Assembly (NCBI RefSeq): GCF_051020765.1
Contig: NC_134943.1
Coordinates: 9,176,001 to 9,240,000 of the forward strand
DNA length: 64,000 nucleotides
Reading direction: 5' to 3'
From: Lasioglossum baleicum
Lineage: Eukaryota; Arthropoda; Insecta; Hymenoptera; Halictidae
The position numbers and the translations under genes were made by a program. The notes under the pieces were generated by a model. The model was not told the origin of the DNA. It did no database searches and was given only the letters and a program-made list of their open reading frames with translations. Each line of letters starts with the position of its first letter. Within the stretch, counting starts at the first letter, position 1. Positions 1 through 11,219 of this stretch are shown one piece after another.

Positions 1-2766
1 GTGTATTTCGCGGCGCGTGATGTTCCATTAAAAGCCGAGACAATAACCTGACAGCTCTGATCGGCGCGTCTCCGCCGCGCGATTCCCCGCGTCTGCCCGC
101 GCCGACCGCCGCGGCTCCCTCAGCTCCCGTTTCAAGCGGAGTCGAAGCTGTCCACCGAGAAACCGACTTCCGGCTTTTCCACGAGCCGCCGCCACCACCG
201 CGTTCTATCCAACCCCGACGAACGCCTCTTTCTCTGTTTTTCCTCTTCTCCTTCCCACGCTCTCCGACACCGATCGGTTTTGTTCGAGACTCGAGTTTCC
301 ACGTTCAATGAAGTCCTCGCGAGTACCTGTGGATCGCGTCTCGTTTTCGGAACGCCACAGCCGCCGCCTGCACTCGCTTTTCAACCCACCGTGCCGTGCC
401 GTGCTGTACGTCCGCTTGCTTCAAAACTGGGTATCCGGAGAGCCAACTTCTCCCGACTATAACGGGCATGTCTTCGAAATCGTGGCATGAACGGATCAAT
501 GGTACGTGCGAGTATCAATCGAAAATCGTGAACAACGCTTCGCATTTGACGCATCTTTATCTGAGCGCCGAAAGTGGGCTGACATGTCTGATCATGACCC
601 ACTGATTCTACTTGTAGATACTAGACACGCGATCCCGATGGATTTTCAAAACTTTTTCTCTCGATAACGAAGCCTCAAACGGAAAAACTCTATTCTTTCT
701 TTTCGACTTCTTCCTGCCTGCAGAATCACCGTGTATAAAAATGGAAATTATTGATCCGTTGTACTCGGAGATATGTGAACTGCAGACCTCGCAAGTTAAT
801 ACCATTCGTAAATGTAATTTATCTTCTGACTTGTTATCTGAAATTTCTACGGTATCGAAACGTGGAAAGGGCTCGATCGACGTGCGAGTTTAAACGAGCG
901 ACTCGCCCTTTAGCGGTGGCAAAGGGGTGGGCGCAGGCAGCCGTTGGGGCTGGTTTTCTCAGGGAAATAATTTCCCGGAAAATTAACGTCTCCGGGCCCG
1001 TGGAGGCGAGCGACGCGCGTAAACTCGCGTCCCCGCGGCCGGTACGCGTACGGTGCAACCGGAAGATAAGTAGAGGCGGGGGTGGATTGCGTCGAGCGAC
1101 GCGACCGAACCGACGAGAGAACAGTCGAAGCAAGAAGAAGCGCGAGGAGCGCCGGAGACGATTAACATGGCGCAAATGAGTGCACGGAAGCGCGAAGGAA
1201 CGGGTCGCGGATCGAAAGTAAGAGCGAAGCGAAGTCGGCGCGAGACCGGAGATTCACCGGCGACTGGAAACTGTTGGAGAGGGAGAGAGAGAGATAGATA
1301 GAGAAAGCGAGAGAAGACCGGGAAAAGAAGACTCGCGGAACATCGTGCCGAGGAAAAAGGGGAAGATCACTTTGAACGCTTCACGCGGTACACCTTCAAA
1401 ATCCTCAAAGTTCCCTTTCGTTTGGATCGGCGGTCTCGCGGTTCATCCGAAAGCGCGGTTTTCTTAGGCGAGCGCATAATTAGTTTCACGGGACCGTGAA
1501 CTGGTTTTTCCGGCAGCCGATACCGAAAGACGAGAAGGGGGGAAGGGGATGATGAAGAAGGGGCAAAGTCGATGGAAGGGTCGCGAGCGGGCGCGGACGA
1601 AGCGAAGGAACGGAACAGCGAGACGGAAAAACGGAGAGCCGACCCGGAGAAGGAAGAAAGAGAGCGAGCGAAGAGACAACGGGGGCCACGCGGCGTTATA
1701 AGATCGATAGCTGATGTGATACCAAGCCAAGCCAAGCCAACCCAACCCAGAGCGTCGAGCCGACCCAACTGAACCCAGTCCGACCCTCGGTTCGTTCACC
1801 CCCGCGGCACATTCGCGCCATTATCTGTTCCAAATGTCGTCAACGGCATCGTTTCGTTTACGGTGCGGCACATCCACCTTCTCTTCGCCCGAGCACACCA
1901 CCCACGCCTCGCCTCGCCTCTCCCTCGTGTCTCTCTCTCTCTGTCTCCTCTCCTTTCTCCTCTGATGCTCTCTCTGCACGCCGCACCCCTCGGCAGCGCG
2001 CCGCACACTCGCTCACCCCTCCGCGAGCGGGATATATGCCCCGTTTCGCCCGGCCCCCGCGAACCCCGCGGTCTCGCGAACCCGTGCAAGCTAACCGAGA
2101 AACCGGGCAGAGACTTGCCCCGTTTCCTCCTCCGCATTCTCTCCGCGCGCCCTTCTCGGCCACCCCAACCCCCATCTCTCGCCCCTTTCCACCCATCTCC
2201 ACCCCCACAGCCCCCCGTCTCTCTCTCGACCGCCGCTCGCCCCTTGCTTGTTTTTAAGGTTATGTGTTCGCCGCGCATTACGACCCATTCCGGTGCTCGG
2301 CTACGTCGTTTTACGAATCCCTGATTCCGCCTTATCGTCCTCCGCCTTCCAACCCACCCCTCGTTCCTTTTTAGTTCCCACCCTCCGCCCGGCCGCGTTA
2401 CAACCGCCGTTTTCTTTTCTGATCCTCCGCTGGATTCCGCGCTTCTTTTTTTACTGCTCTTCCTCCAACCTCCACCCGAAACACAGCAGCACCCCTTGTC
2501 TTCGAGGCACCGGTAGAAGAACACCACTGTGCTCTAAGTAAAATCAAGGGCTGATTGCCGAGGAGATTCTTACGATTCGAAGGACGTGTGACAGGAGGAA
2601 GTTTTCTTATAAGGATGCTCGAGACGAAGCGGAACTGTCGTCGGGCGGTGGCGGATGAGCGCTCTGGGTCATCCAGATCAACCGGGAGTGTTCTTGGGAG
2701 TGACGAGTAGACCACGGATTTTACGCATTGATGATGAAACTATTCCAAAATAATGAAACGTGTGAA
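1..2766. other. GC-rich non-coding DNA with purine and pyrimidine tracts
   Basis: I see no gene here. The stretch is CpG-rich. Positions 1080-1720 are mostly purine on the + strand (GA tract at 1276-1315), and 1860-2500 are mostly pyrimidine. A short CCAAG/CCAAC pentamer repeat lies at 1721-1750. The frame at 1796-2527 on the minus strand is 243 codons, but it is almost all Arg/Gly/Glu and reflects the C/T-rich strand. The sharp switch from purine-rich to pyrimidine-rich strand near 1740 is the main structure. It could be a promoter-proximal or UTR region, but this is not demonstrable. Confidence 0.6.
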
Positions 2767-3426
2767 TATAATCCAGTCAACGAAAAGTTGTAGAGGGAAA
2801 TGGAAGGAACACAATTTTTAACTTTGGGTCTTTGTTTGGACTAGTTAGGAGGTAAACATACCAAAAGTCCTCGCTCGTAGTAGAAGGTCCCCTTTTTCGG
2901 TTTTCCGCTTATATCTCGGAAATTATGCGCCCTAACGATAAGACCATTCTATACGACATTAACGCTGACAAAATGTGCCACAAGATTGATTGGATTCATT
3001 ATTTCGCTATCTCGCATAGTTTTCGAGATATCCGCGCTCAAAGTTCACTAATTGTGCTGAAGAGTTAGCCAGTCAACTAAGGCAAAAATTTCTTTCTCAC
3101 AATTAGTGAACTTTGAGCGCGGATATCTCGGAAACTATGCGAGATAGCGAAAAACTGAATCCAATCAATCTTATGGCACATTTTGTCAGCTTTAATTTTG
3201 TATAGAATGGTCTTATCGCTAGAACACATAGTTTCCGAGATATAAGCGGAAAACCGAAAAAGGGGACCTCCCACGTGCCCCTCTGCACCACGCTCACCTC
3301 CTAGGAGTAAGAACTTTTAGTATGTTTACCTCCTGAGTAGTCCAAAAGTAGTCCCAAAGTTAAAAATTGTGTTTCTTCCATTTCCCTCTACATCCCCCTT
3401 ATGAGCATTCATTGACTGGACTAATA
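2767..3426. mobile_element. Long fold-back (palindromic) transposable element
   Basis: The left arm (about 2767-3056) is the reverse complement of the right arm (about 3098-3426), leaving a loop of about 41 bp. Matching landmarks are TAGAGGGAAATGGAAG near 2791 with its complement ending near 3392, and GCGCTCAAAGTTCACTAATT near 3034 with its complement at 3100-3120. The outer ends share TCCAGTCAAYG. The arms differ by scattered substitutions and small indels; the right arm carries about 35 extra bases. No transposase frame is present, so this is a non-autonomous MITE or fold-back element. No clear target-site duplication is visible and the superfamily is unassigned. Short frames inside the arms are not genes. 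Confidence 0.85.
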
Positions 3427-3444
3427 CATTATTTTCTGCTTAAT

Positions 3445-3660
3445 CGTTAACCCCTTGCCTCACGATTTATTATACGGTTTCAGTGACTAAAAAAGGAAAA
3501 TACTGATATAAATTGTATGCCTATAGCTGTATTATTAACAAAACAAAAATAAAATTTTATTTCGGTTTAAAGGGAATTATTAACGTACATTTTTATCAGA
3601 ATGTGATCAGAATCTTCATTACGTGTCAGACACGATATCGTAAGGCAAAAGGTTAAGAGT
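3445..3660 (+). repeat. Dispersed AT-rich repeat, TTAACCCCTTGC family, copy 1
   Basis: It starts TTAACCCCTTGCCTCACGAT and contains ACAAAACAAAAATAAAATTT followed by a GGTTTAAAGG motif. The same order of motifs recurs on the opposite strand at 45285-45390 and, more diverged, at 17115-17230. No open frame and no terminal inverted repeat can be closed. It is probably an old fragment of a dispersed insect repeat; the family is unnamed. Confidence 0.6.
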
Positions 3661-3719
3661 GAAAAGATATTTTTAATTTCTACATGAAGATCCACTAGTT
3701 AATAGCGAGGGGAAGCATT

Positions 3720-4264
3720 GTTGAAAAGAATTGGGACTTTGTTCCGGAGGCCACGGTATGGGGCAGGGTTGTCTTTTCTCTGTGATCGCACTTGCCCCAG
3801 AACCGTAGGAGGACGAAGTTTAGCCAACGGAAAATTTCTAACAGGTAGAACGGCGAAGGCAGCGAACGATTATCTCGGATCCGGGAGCAAGCAGAATTTC
3901 CGTTGAGCGAAGTTTGCTACGGGGGTTCAAACGTGCTACCCCGTTCGCGACACTTGGCGCGCCCGGCACTCGAGAGAGAGAAGAGCCGGATAATTGAATG
4001 TCGAAGGCGTTTCTTTCGAGAGGGAGAGGCCGAAGTTTTCCGGCTACATCTCCGAGTATTTTTCCATAAATGGGACGAGCCGGCGCGGCGCGCGTTCGTT
4101 CGAGTGGCAGCTGCCACGCGAAACGCTCTTCTCTATCCGGTTTTATGTCCGATGCACACAGCGCCGCTGCCCGGGGGTGGACGCGCTGCGCCGCGATGCC
4201 CTAAGACGCCTTTCCGCGTCTTCGCGCGGCAATCTGGTCCTTGTGAAAGTGCCGGTCAATTTCT
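3720..4264. other. Unique GC-rich DNA, no feature seen
   Basis: The composition is balanced to GC-rich. Frames of 60-120 codons on both strands overlap one another, have no recognisable domains, and mostly begin at TTG or GTG. I see no repeat or structured RNA. Confidence 0.5.
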
Positions 4265-5060
4265 ACTTTAACACTTTAAGTACCGGTAGTCTATCAATAG
4301 GCTTCTCAGCTGAAAAATTTTTTTTATCACACTGAGGTCTGCTGGAAGGTATATTAAAAAATTCTTAGGCCTTCAAGAATTATGATATAATTAGGTGAAG
4401 GGTCCTGGAGCTCCACTGTCCCGTGGGACGGAATATCTAGGTGTACGGTAGTGCACCAGCCAAGTTCTCGCACTACCTCCTTTTACGCGAAACAACTTGG
4501 CCGTTTTTGAGAGGCTTATAACTCGGCACTGGAGGCAGATGGAGAGATGTAATTTCGTACACTTGTTAAATGCTATCATGTCTCAATATTGACAAAACAT
4601 TAATCTTCCAACATTAGTAGGTTCCGAGATATAGGACCTCAAAAAATCGCTAAATTTGTCACCGACTGACTGACAGATCATCAAAACCTTTTGGGTACTT
4701 CCCATTGACCTACAAGCTTGCAATTTGGTACATAGGTCCACCATTACTTTTTAAACCAATGGCCATAAAAGGTGTTAGGTAGCGGCCAAGTTTGAATAAT
4801 TTAGCCCTCCATGTAACTCTTTAAAAATTAAATAGCGTTCTTTTACAGTAATTTTTACAAACGCTTTTTTCAGTATCGCAAGAGGTATTTCTAAGCTAAA
4901 GAAAATGGCCGTATTTTGTTTGATCTCACAACCTTTTACGGCCATAGGAACTTGGCTCCTGTTTACAGGATGTTTTTGTTGGGAGTAGATAATACGTGAG
5001 CAATTTTTTAGGATTCAAAGACGGACAGGTATTTCTCTGACAAGGAGGAGAGGGTTGACA
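4265..5060. repeat. Degraded AT-rich repeat island
   Basis: The island begins with TTAACACTTTAAGTACCG, a motif also seen at 10684. Inside, ATGGCCATAAAAGGTGTTAG (near 4760) is matched in inverted orientation by AACCTTTTACGGCCAT (near 4932). The words CCAAGTT/AACTTGG also recur at 4460, 4492, 4788 and 4950. This fits a decayed inverted-repeat element. No ends or target duplication are clear and there is no coding frame. Confidence 0.45.
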
Positions 5061-6240
5061 CAGGATTAACAAGATAATTAATGTTAAGTCGTGGTTCGTT
5101 TCTCATTTTGTTCCTTGTTCTGGGGCACTTAGACTGCAAACTCTGGTTTCCAGTAGCAGCGACCCAGATCCCGACACCTCTCGAAGGCTGCGTCTGGCAA
5201 CGCGTGCGACAATGCTCGCGGTTACGACCGGCAGAGAGCCGTCTATGACCGAGTTTATCGCGACCGACGAGTCACGCTGCCCTCTAATCTGCCGCGCTAA
5301 CGAACAAAGTCAACAGACGCGAGCCGGTCCGCGCGATAAACCCGACGACCAGTAGCGTAATCGCTTTCTCTCCGATTCCCCTACTTGACGCGACGGTGAA
5401 TAGCCAAGCGAAACGTACTCTCTCTATCTCCCTCCCTCTATCTCTCTCCGAGTAGAGGAGATTCGAGTCGAACTATTAGCATAATGGGATCGGTGGTCGG
5501 CGCGCGGCAACGGCTCGTAAGTTCCGAGTTAAGGGTAGAACGCGTGCGAGCTAATCGAACGCTCCCCGACCGAGGATCGTATAAATAATTCGACCGTTTC
5601 GAAGTTTTCTGGACCTCGGCGGCTGTGTCTGGCCGAGGATCGATCGCGAAAATACTGTCCCGATTTTAGCGTGCGAGACCGCCCCAGCTGGGAATCGGGA
5701 CTTTCCCTTTCGGCGACTCTCTTTCTCTTTCGCTCCCGCCCGGTCAAGTAATTCTTGCTTTGCTCCAACTTTCAACAAGTAGCTGGCTAAACTTGCGGCT
5801 CGTTTATCCACCACCTTCCTGCGGGAGCTGCGATTCCTGTAGAAGATCCGGGGGGTTGGAAAGATACGACGTCCTGCCTCGAGATAGGAATCTTCTCCTC
5901 GCGACACGTCGTGCTCCATTAACATTTTGTGGATGGCCATCCGTAAATAATATGCCGATTTTTCTACTCTAATTTACGAATTTCCTCGTCTAATTTAATG
6001 ATTACAGTGATTCGAATTTCTTTGTTGTTGGGATCCTAAAGGGCCCACGTTGGGGATCTATTCGAGGATTCCCTGGACGCGACACGGTTTCGGCAGAGCG
6101 GCGGGTCGCGTCGCGTCGCGGGGAAAGTGGCACACAAAGTTGCTGGAATTACGTAACGTCTACCCGCATAAGGGAATTCAATGTCACGACTGCCGAGTTG
6201 AAAGAACACGCGCTACCATTCACGGCAGAGTAGTCGGCCG
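5061..6240. other. Unique GC-rich DNA, no gene seen
   Basis: There are CT-rich patches at 5420-5460 and a TATAAATA word at 5580, without further promoter support. Open frames up to 129 codons occur on both strands over the same bases, which argues against coding. Confidence 0.5.
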
Positions 6241-6730
6241 TGCCGAGAGGAGAGGAGAGAAGAGGAGAGAGCGTCGTAGAGGGAGAGAGGGGGCGAAGGA
6301 GAAGGAGAGAGAGAGGCTCCCACCACCGGTGGCTCGGATATCCCCGCGTATACTTTATCTTTCCCCGCGATCGGGCCCGGTGCACGGAACCTCCTTCGGA
6401 ACGCGCGCTTCCGGCGGACGCCTAAATTTAGGCCTCGAAGCTTCTCTCCGTCCCAGTCTCGTTTCCCTCCGTTCTTCCCGAGGGAGGAGAAGGGCGAGGG
6501 ACGAACGAAAGAGACGCGTAGGTACGCGCGGTGGCCGGCTGTCCGGTTGTCCGACCGTCCGACCGGCTGGCAGGTTTACAAGGAAGGTAAGGCAAGACGA
6601 TGCGAAACTCGGCGAGGCGAGGAGAGAGAGGTAGGACAAGGTAGGCAGGCAGGCAGGCAGGCAGGCAAGCAGGAGAGCCAGCGTTCCCCGGGCTGAAGAG
6701 TACCTACGACACACACCGTCACGCATTCAC
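6241..6730 (+). repeat. Purine-rich tract ending in (GGCA)n microsatellite
   Basis: Positions 6241-6320 and 6480-6625 are dominated by GAGA/GGAGAG on the + strand. A tetranucleotide array of GGCA units follows at 6637-6672, with one GCAA variant. The same tetranucleotide recurs at 49926-49980 and a TTGC version at 34297. This is low-complexity sequence, not coding. Confidence 0.85.
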
Positions 6731-6870
6731 CCTCGTCCGATCCCAGACCTGCCTGAACTCTTTTTCCCTTGGTCCCTTCTTTACCCTCCTCCCTTACCGC
6801 TCTCGGTTCTCGCCACGCAGCCCGACCGCCTGCTCGCCTGCATGCCTGCCCCTGGCTGGCTGCCTGCTTC

Positions 6871-7642
6871 CACCACCGTCACCACCGACGTCGTCACCAC
6901 CACCACCACCAACGCCACCACCATCGGCACCGGCACCAGCACCAGCACCGCCACCTTCATCGGTAACGCCACCACCATCATCGCAGCCACCACCTTTCTC
7001 TCTCTTCATCCACCTTCTCGACCCTTCGCGCGCTCCGTTCGTCCCCCTTCCGCGCGGGGTTCCTTCTCCGTCGTGTCGACGCGGTCTCCTCGTTGCTCGC
7101 TCAGAGACTCAGTCGTTGCTTGCACGCCGAGCCAAGCCGTACGTGCCGTCTGGCCCCTTTTCCCCGTGCCCCGCTACCCTCTTCGCTTACTCTCTCATTC
7201 TGTTCTCTCTCCCTCTCACTCTTTGTCCCGCTTTCTTTGTCTCGCTCTCTCGTTCCGGCTCTTCGGGCTCTATCTCGCTCCCTACGGCTCGCGTTTCTCC
7301 CTTCTTCCTTCAACGCCACCTCCACCTCCACCTCCTCCACCACGTTCTCTCCCTCTTCCTCTTCTTCCCGCCGCCGATTTCTCCCTCCTCCGCCCTCGCC
7401 ACTCCTCTCGCGCGGCCCTGCGCCCAGGGGTGAACGAACCTACTAAATGACGGCCATGAAAACAGCCGAAGCTTGGGCACGAAGGATGAAGGAAGCTACG
7501 GACCGAACCCGCGGGAAGATCTGTCCTCCCCCTCCTCTTCTTTCCTCGCCCTCTTCCCCTTGCTTCGTCTCCTCCTTTCTCTTTCTTCCTTCGCGTTCGA
7601 CCTCTTCTTCTTCTACTTCTTCTTCTTCTTCGTCGTCGTCCA
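6871..7642 (+). repeat. Triplet microsatellites in a pyrimidine-rich stretch
   Basis: CAC/ACC triplets fill 6871-6955, CCA/CCT triplets 7316-7345, and TTC then GTC triplets 7602-7641. The intervening DNA is strongly C/T-rich. Any frame here encodes homopolymers such as His, Thr, Val or Ser. These are simple repeats; a UTR location is possible but not shown. Confidence 0.85.
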
Positions 7643-7720
7643 CTTTGGCGTGCTCGCGTTCAGGCCCCTGTCCGATCCGCTCCGCTCCGCACCGGTCTTC
7701 CGTCTCCCGTGTCGTCCAAC

Positions 7721-7973
7721 CGCTCCTCGTGGCTCTTTAGGCGATCCGATTTGCGCCGTTCGTCTTCCCTTAGAACCTTCTTCTTAAACCAGTCTTGGCC
7801 TCGACCTGGCCACCGTCGTCGGGAAACCGGCCGATTTTCGAACCGTTTTCTAAACCCCTCCTCGCGGCTCTTCAGATCCGATTTACACCGTCCGTCTTCC
7901 CTCAGTAACTTTTTCTCAACCGAACCATTCCTCGGGCCATCGTCACTACGAAACATTTTCTAAATCGCTCCTC
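7721..7973. repeat. Diverged tandem duplication, about 110-135 bp units
   Basis: Unit 1 (7721-7855) and unit 2 (7856-7965) both run CTCCTCG-GGCTCTT, then TCCGATTT, CCGT-CGTCTTCC, then ACGAA or TCGAACC, and TTTTCTAAA. A third unit begins CGCTCCTC at 7966 and stops. Unit 2 is shorter by about 25 bp. Frames on both strands stay open through both units, giving repeated peptides on each strand, but no start or splice context supports a gene. Confidence 0.75.
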
Positions 7974-8896
7974 TGAAAGACCTGTCACAGCGAAACTATT
8001 TTAGGACCCAGCCCCTTACAGCGGGCCATCTCTCGGGCCCACCATTTTTCAGTGATAGAACTCCTCCCACTAAGTCGCTCTATTGGCTGGGACCGCTGTC
8101 TAGAACAGCCTTCCTCAAACTCGGCGGGTTCCTCACCGTCTCGAGTACCATGGACATTTTAGGAATCTTTTCCGAAGAAATTGCGAAACATTTAATATTA
8201 TTGCAGGAGGTACCATATTCGGAATCGGAAGAAATGTCGAAGGACATTTATTCGTGTTTAGCATAATTTTGTGTCGCAATGAATTTTGTGTCGAATTGAT
8301 ACCCGGAGAAACGAGGTTTAATGAACGGGTAGCCTAACGAGGGTTCAGGAAAGAAGATCGCGTAATCGATCGGTCGATCGCCGGAATCATCACGCTGGTT
8401 TTCCACGGAACGGGGACGGTCTCTCGGTCTGAATGGCTTGCGCGCGGGACGTTTCAAAGAACCGACGTCGGACATCGCGTCGCATCGTGTCTGGTCTGGT
8501 CTCTCGCTCTCGACGAGACGAGTCGAGACGAGAGGAGACGAGACGAGACACAGACGCGGTGTTCGTGGAAAGTTTGCGTCGCTGCGTTCTGTAATCAGCG
8601 TCGCGCGCGGCCAGGTAACCGTGGAAAACGTCGGGAGTAGACGGCGGACTAGGAATTACGAAGTCAGTGTGTCTCGTCGACGCGGCCGACTACCCTCGAA
8701 TAGGCATCCTACCGGAAGAACTTGCCAGCGGAAGTTCGATTCTCAGGATCGATTCCGTATGCCGTCGGGCGTGGGTGCGTGCGCGTCTCGGCGACAACGG
8801 GCCAACCGAGCAGGCGAACGCGACCGGGGTTCGCGAGCAGCGCTACGAAACGCCATCCGACCAATTACCACGATTTTTCCGGCAATCCATACTCCT
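7974..8896. other. Unique DNA with a GAGAC pentamer patch
   Basis: The only structure I see is a short imperfect array of CGAGA/GACGA pentamers at 8511-8550, preceded by CTGGT repeats at 8491-8500. There is no gene or transposon. Overlapping frames at 8438-8977 are in CpG-rich DNA and lack recognisable domains. Confidence 0.5.
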
Positions 8897-9210
8897 CGAC
8901 GTTCTCCTTGCATGTTCTTTCGGGAACCCAGCATCCTTTACTTCCGCCATTATCCTGGAACAAGAATTCATGAATAAGGACGGCTACTTATTTAATGAGA
9001 GTCGAAAGTTGCATAGCAAAAAATTGTAACGAAGTCCTAAATGCATTAGACAGGCATTCGTTTGCCAAAACCGGTAGTGTGAAAATGCTCTGACGTTCTC
9101 CTTAGATTTTCCTTCGGGAACCCGGCATCCTTTACTTCCGCCATTATCCTGGAACAAGAATTCTCCGACATCCTCCTTGCATTTCTCCTCAGGAACGCTG
9201 CCATTATTCT
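8897..9210 (+). repeat. Local repeat, three units of a 73-bp sequence
   Basis: Units 8897-8969 and 9091-9163 are nearly identical over 73 bp. They share GACGTTCTCCTT, TTCGGGAACCC, GCATCCTTTACTTCCGCCAT and TATCCTGGAACAAGAATTC. A third, shortened unit follows at once (9164-9210) with GACATCCTCCTTGCAT, AGGAAC and GCCATTATTCT. The 121 bp between units 1 and 2 is unrelated. The high identity between units 1 and 2 indicates a recent duplication or selection. Confidence 0.85.
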
Positions 9211-9456
9211 AAAAACTGTGAACATTATTAGGACAGGACTCGGGTAAACACGAAAATTGCAAAAATTTTCACGATAGAGTTTAGAATGTGCATCACATCG
9301 GCAGGTGCTTGGCTAACACTCGAGGATTCATAGCTTCCGCTTTTCCTAATCTCTCAGATATTCTAATTACAGCTGAAACGTTCCGATGCTCCGATAACAT
9401 GTCCATTTTCTCAAGCTGTGAAACCTCGCTCCGATTATCAATTCATCAGGCTTTAA

Positions 9457-9459
<3 letters not shown>

Positions 9460-9509
<50 letters not shown>
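9460..9509 (+). repeat. (GA)n microsatellite, about 25 uninterrupted units
   Basis: This is an uninterrupted AG dinucleotide run of about 48 bp, one of the longest perfect microsatellites in the window. A length-variable locus is expected. Confidence 0.97.
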
Positions 9510-9510
<1 letters not shown>

Positions 9511-10683
9511 GACGCAACGAGGTGCGTGCGACCATGACGTACGCGTAATCTCGAAGCGATAAGAACTCGCCGGTCGGGTTATAAGAGCTCGTAAATGCTC
9601 GTCGCGAGAACACCGTGTTGTTCGACCACGATTTGCGAATGTCGCGTGCATTTCGTACGAATGGTGACCGGGTTCGGTGGTTCGCCGATTATTAGGGTAG
9701 CTCATCGGCGGGGAAACAACGTTGATCGTTCGCGTTTTTCGCACGTAGCTCGCGAGGTTCGCGCCGGAAAAATCGCTCGGACTCTCTCTCGGATTTTTCA
9801 CGGGGGGGGGGGATCGAATCTCGCCCGGAAAAACTGTGTAACCGGCTTCTTACTCGTTGGATCGACGCTGGTTTTTCGCCCGATTCGCCGCGCAACCGGA
9901 GCGCTCCGGTTTTTGTCGATCGAACGGTAATTTACTTCCGATTAGAAGAGGCGTGACACGGTGTTTCAGGATTAGACCAGCCAGGTCGGCTTCTCTCTTT
10001 CTCTTTAGCGGTCTCTCTCTCTTTCTCTCTTTCTCTCGGCGAGCGAGGCCTTCGCGCGGATATCGGTCTTGCCGTAACTTTTTCTCGCGCACCGCGCGCC
10101 AAGTATTTTTATTAGTTTACATGAAATTAAACCCATCTCCTTCCGGTCTAATAAATAGAACAGCCGATAATAGCCGGGGCTGAGCGGCGGTAGGCGCGCG
10201 CGGACGCTCCGCGTGCGGCGACGCTCGTCCGAGACCGTTATTGGTTCTTTTTCATCGTTACGTCAAAAAAGGATCCTCCTTTTAAACCTCGGCTGCTCCC
10301 CCGATCGCCGATAAATCGACCCTTTATCCTCGCAATCTCTTTGGTCGCGTTATATCGGCGCCCGTTCTTTCGGATCGGGGACAAGACCGTCGTGTCGCGT
10401 CGTCCCGCCTCAAATCGCGAGCCGGAAACCGGTTGTTGAAGAGGAAACGATCTTTCGATCGCAGCGTCACGTTCCCTCGTCGAAGCGTTCGGTTTCGCTT
10501 GGTTTGTTTTGGCTCCGACTCACGCACCGCTCGTCATCCGATCGCAAAAATCGCGATCAACTACGTATTCCAGTTGGGTATTGTACGCTCACGGTGGTCG
10601 TGGCTTCGAGACAGACTTCAAAATCGCTGTAGTATCGATTTCGCTTCTCTCGGAAACGTCACGAAGTTATTCCGAATAACTGT
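9510..10683. other. Unique GC-rich DNA, no gene seen
   Basis: It contains an 11-base G run at 9802-9812 and CT-rich patches at 9990-10040. No coding frame with convincing composition, no RNA gene and no repeat was recognised. Confidence 0.5.
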
Positions 10684-11160
10684 CTTAACACTTTCAGCAC
10701 CGTACAGTCCAGTCGGAAAGTAAGATTGGGGCATGTAAGCAAATGAATGTGAAAACTTATTTCATTTTGTACGAGTACATATTATGGGCGATATTATCAA
10801 TTAGGTACTGTCTGTATTGGTCATGATTTCTTTATTATTGGTTTATACGGCGGGTCCGAAATGGTGTACGAAGCGATCCTCGTGCCGGTTGCATATTTCT
10901 CGCATTTGCACAATCTAAGCTTCAGCGTTGATGTTGGAAAGTCAATGAAAAGCAGTTTCACTTCCTAGTTTTCTATATTATCGAGTCGCGATGAGAGTTT
11001 CACATAAAATCTTCTAAATACGTCGTTCACATTTCTGATAAACTGAAAAGAAAATTCTACTTCTCTGCTCTAAACCATTTCAGAGCCGATTGTTGTTTTA
11101 ATCAGAGATTTCATCCAGTTCCGAGCAGTGATTTTCGGAACGTTTTCAAGGCCTGTTTTC
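10684..11160. other. AT-rich island starting with the TTAACACTTT motif
   Basis: The island opens TTAACACTTTCAGCACCG, close to the motif at 4269. The rest shows no inverted repeat, no tandem repeat and no long frame. It is probably a decayed dispersed repeat. Confidence 0.35.
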
Positions 11161-11183
11161 GAGCAGCGGAGCGAAGCGAGAGT

Positions 11184-11219
<36 letters not shown>

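Noticed and set aside
1796..2527. 243-codon minus-strand Arg/Gly-rich frame
   Set aside because: Simply the reverse of a pyrimidine-rich strand; codon content is low-complexity.
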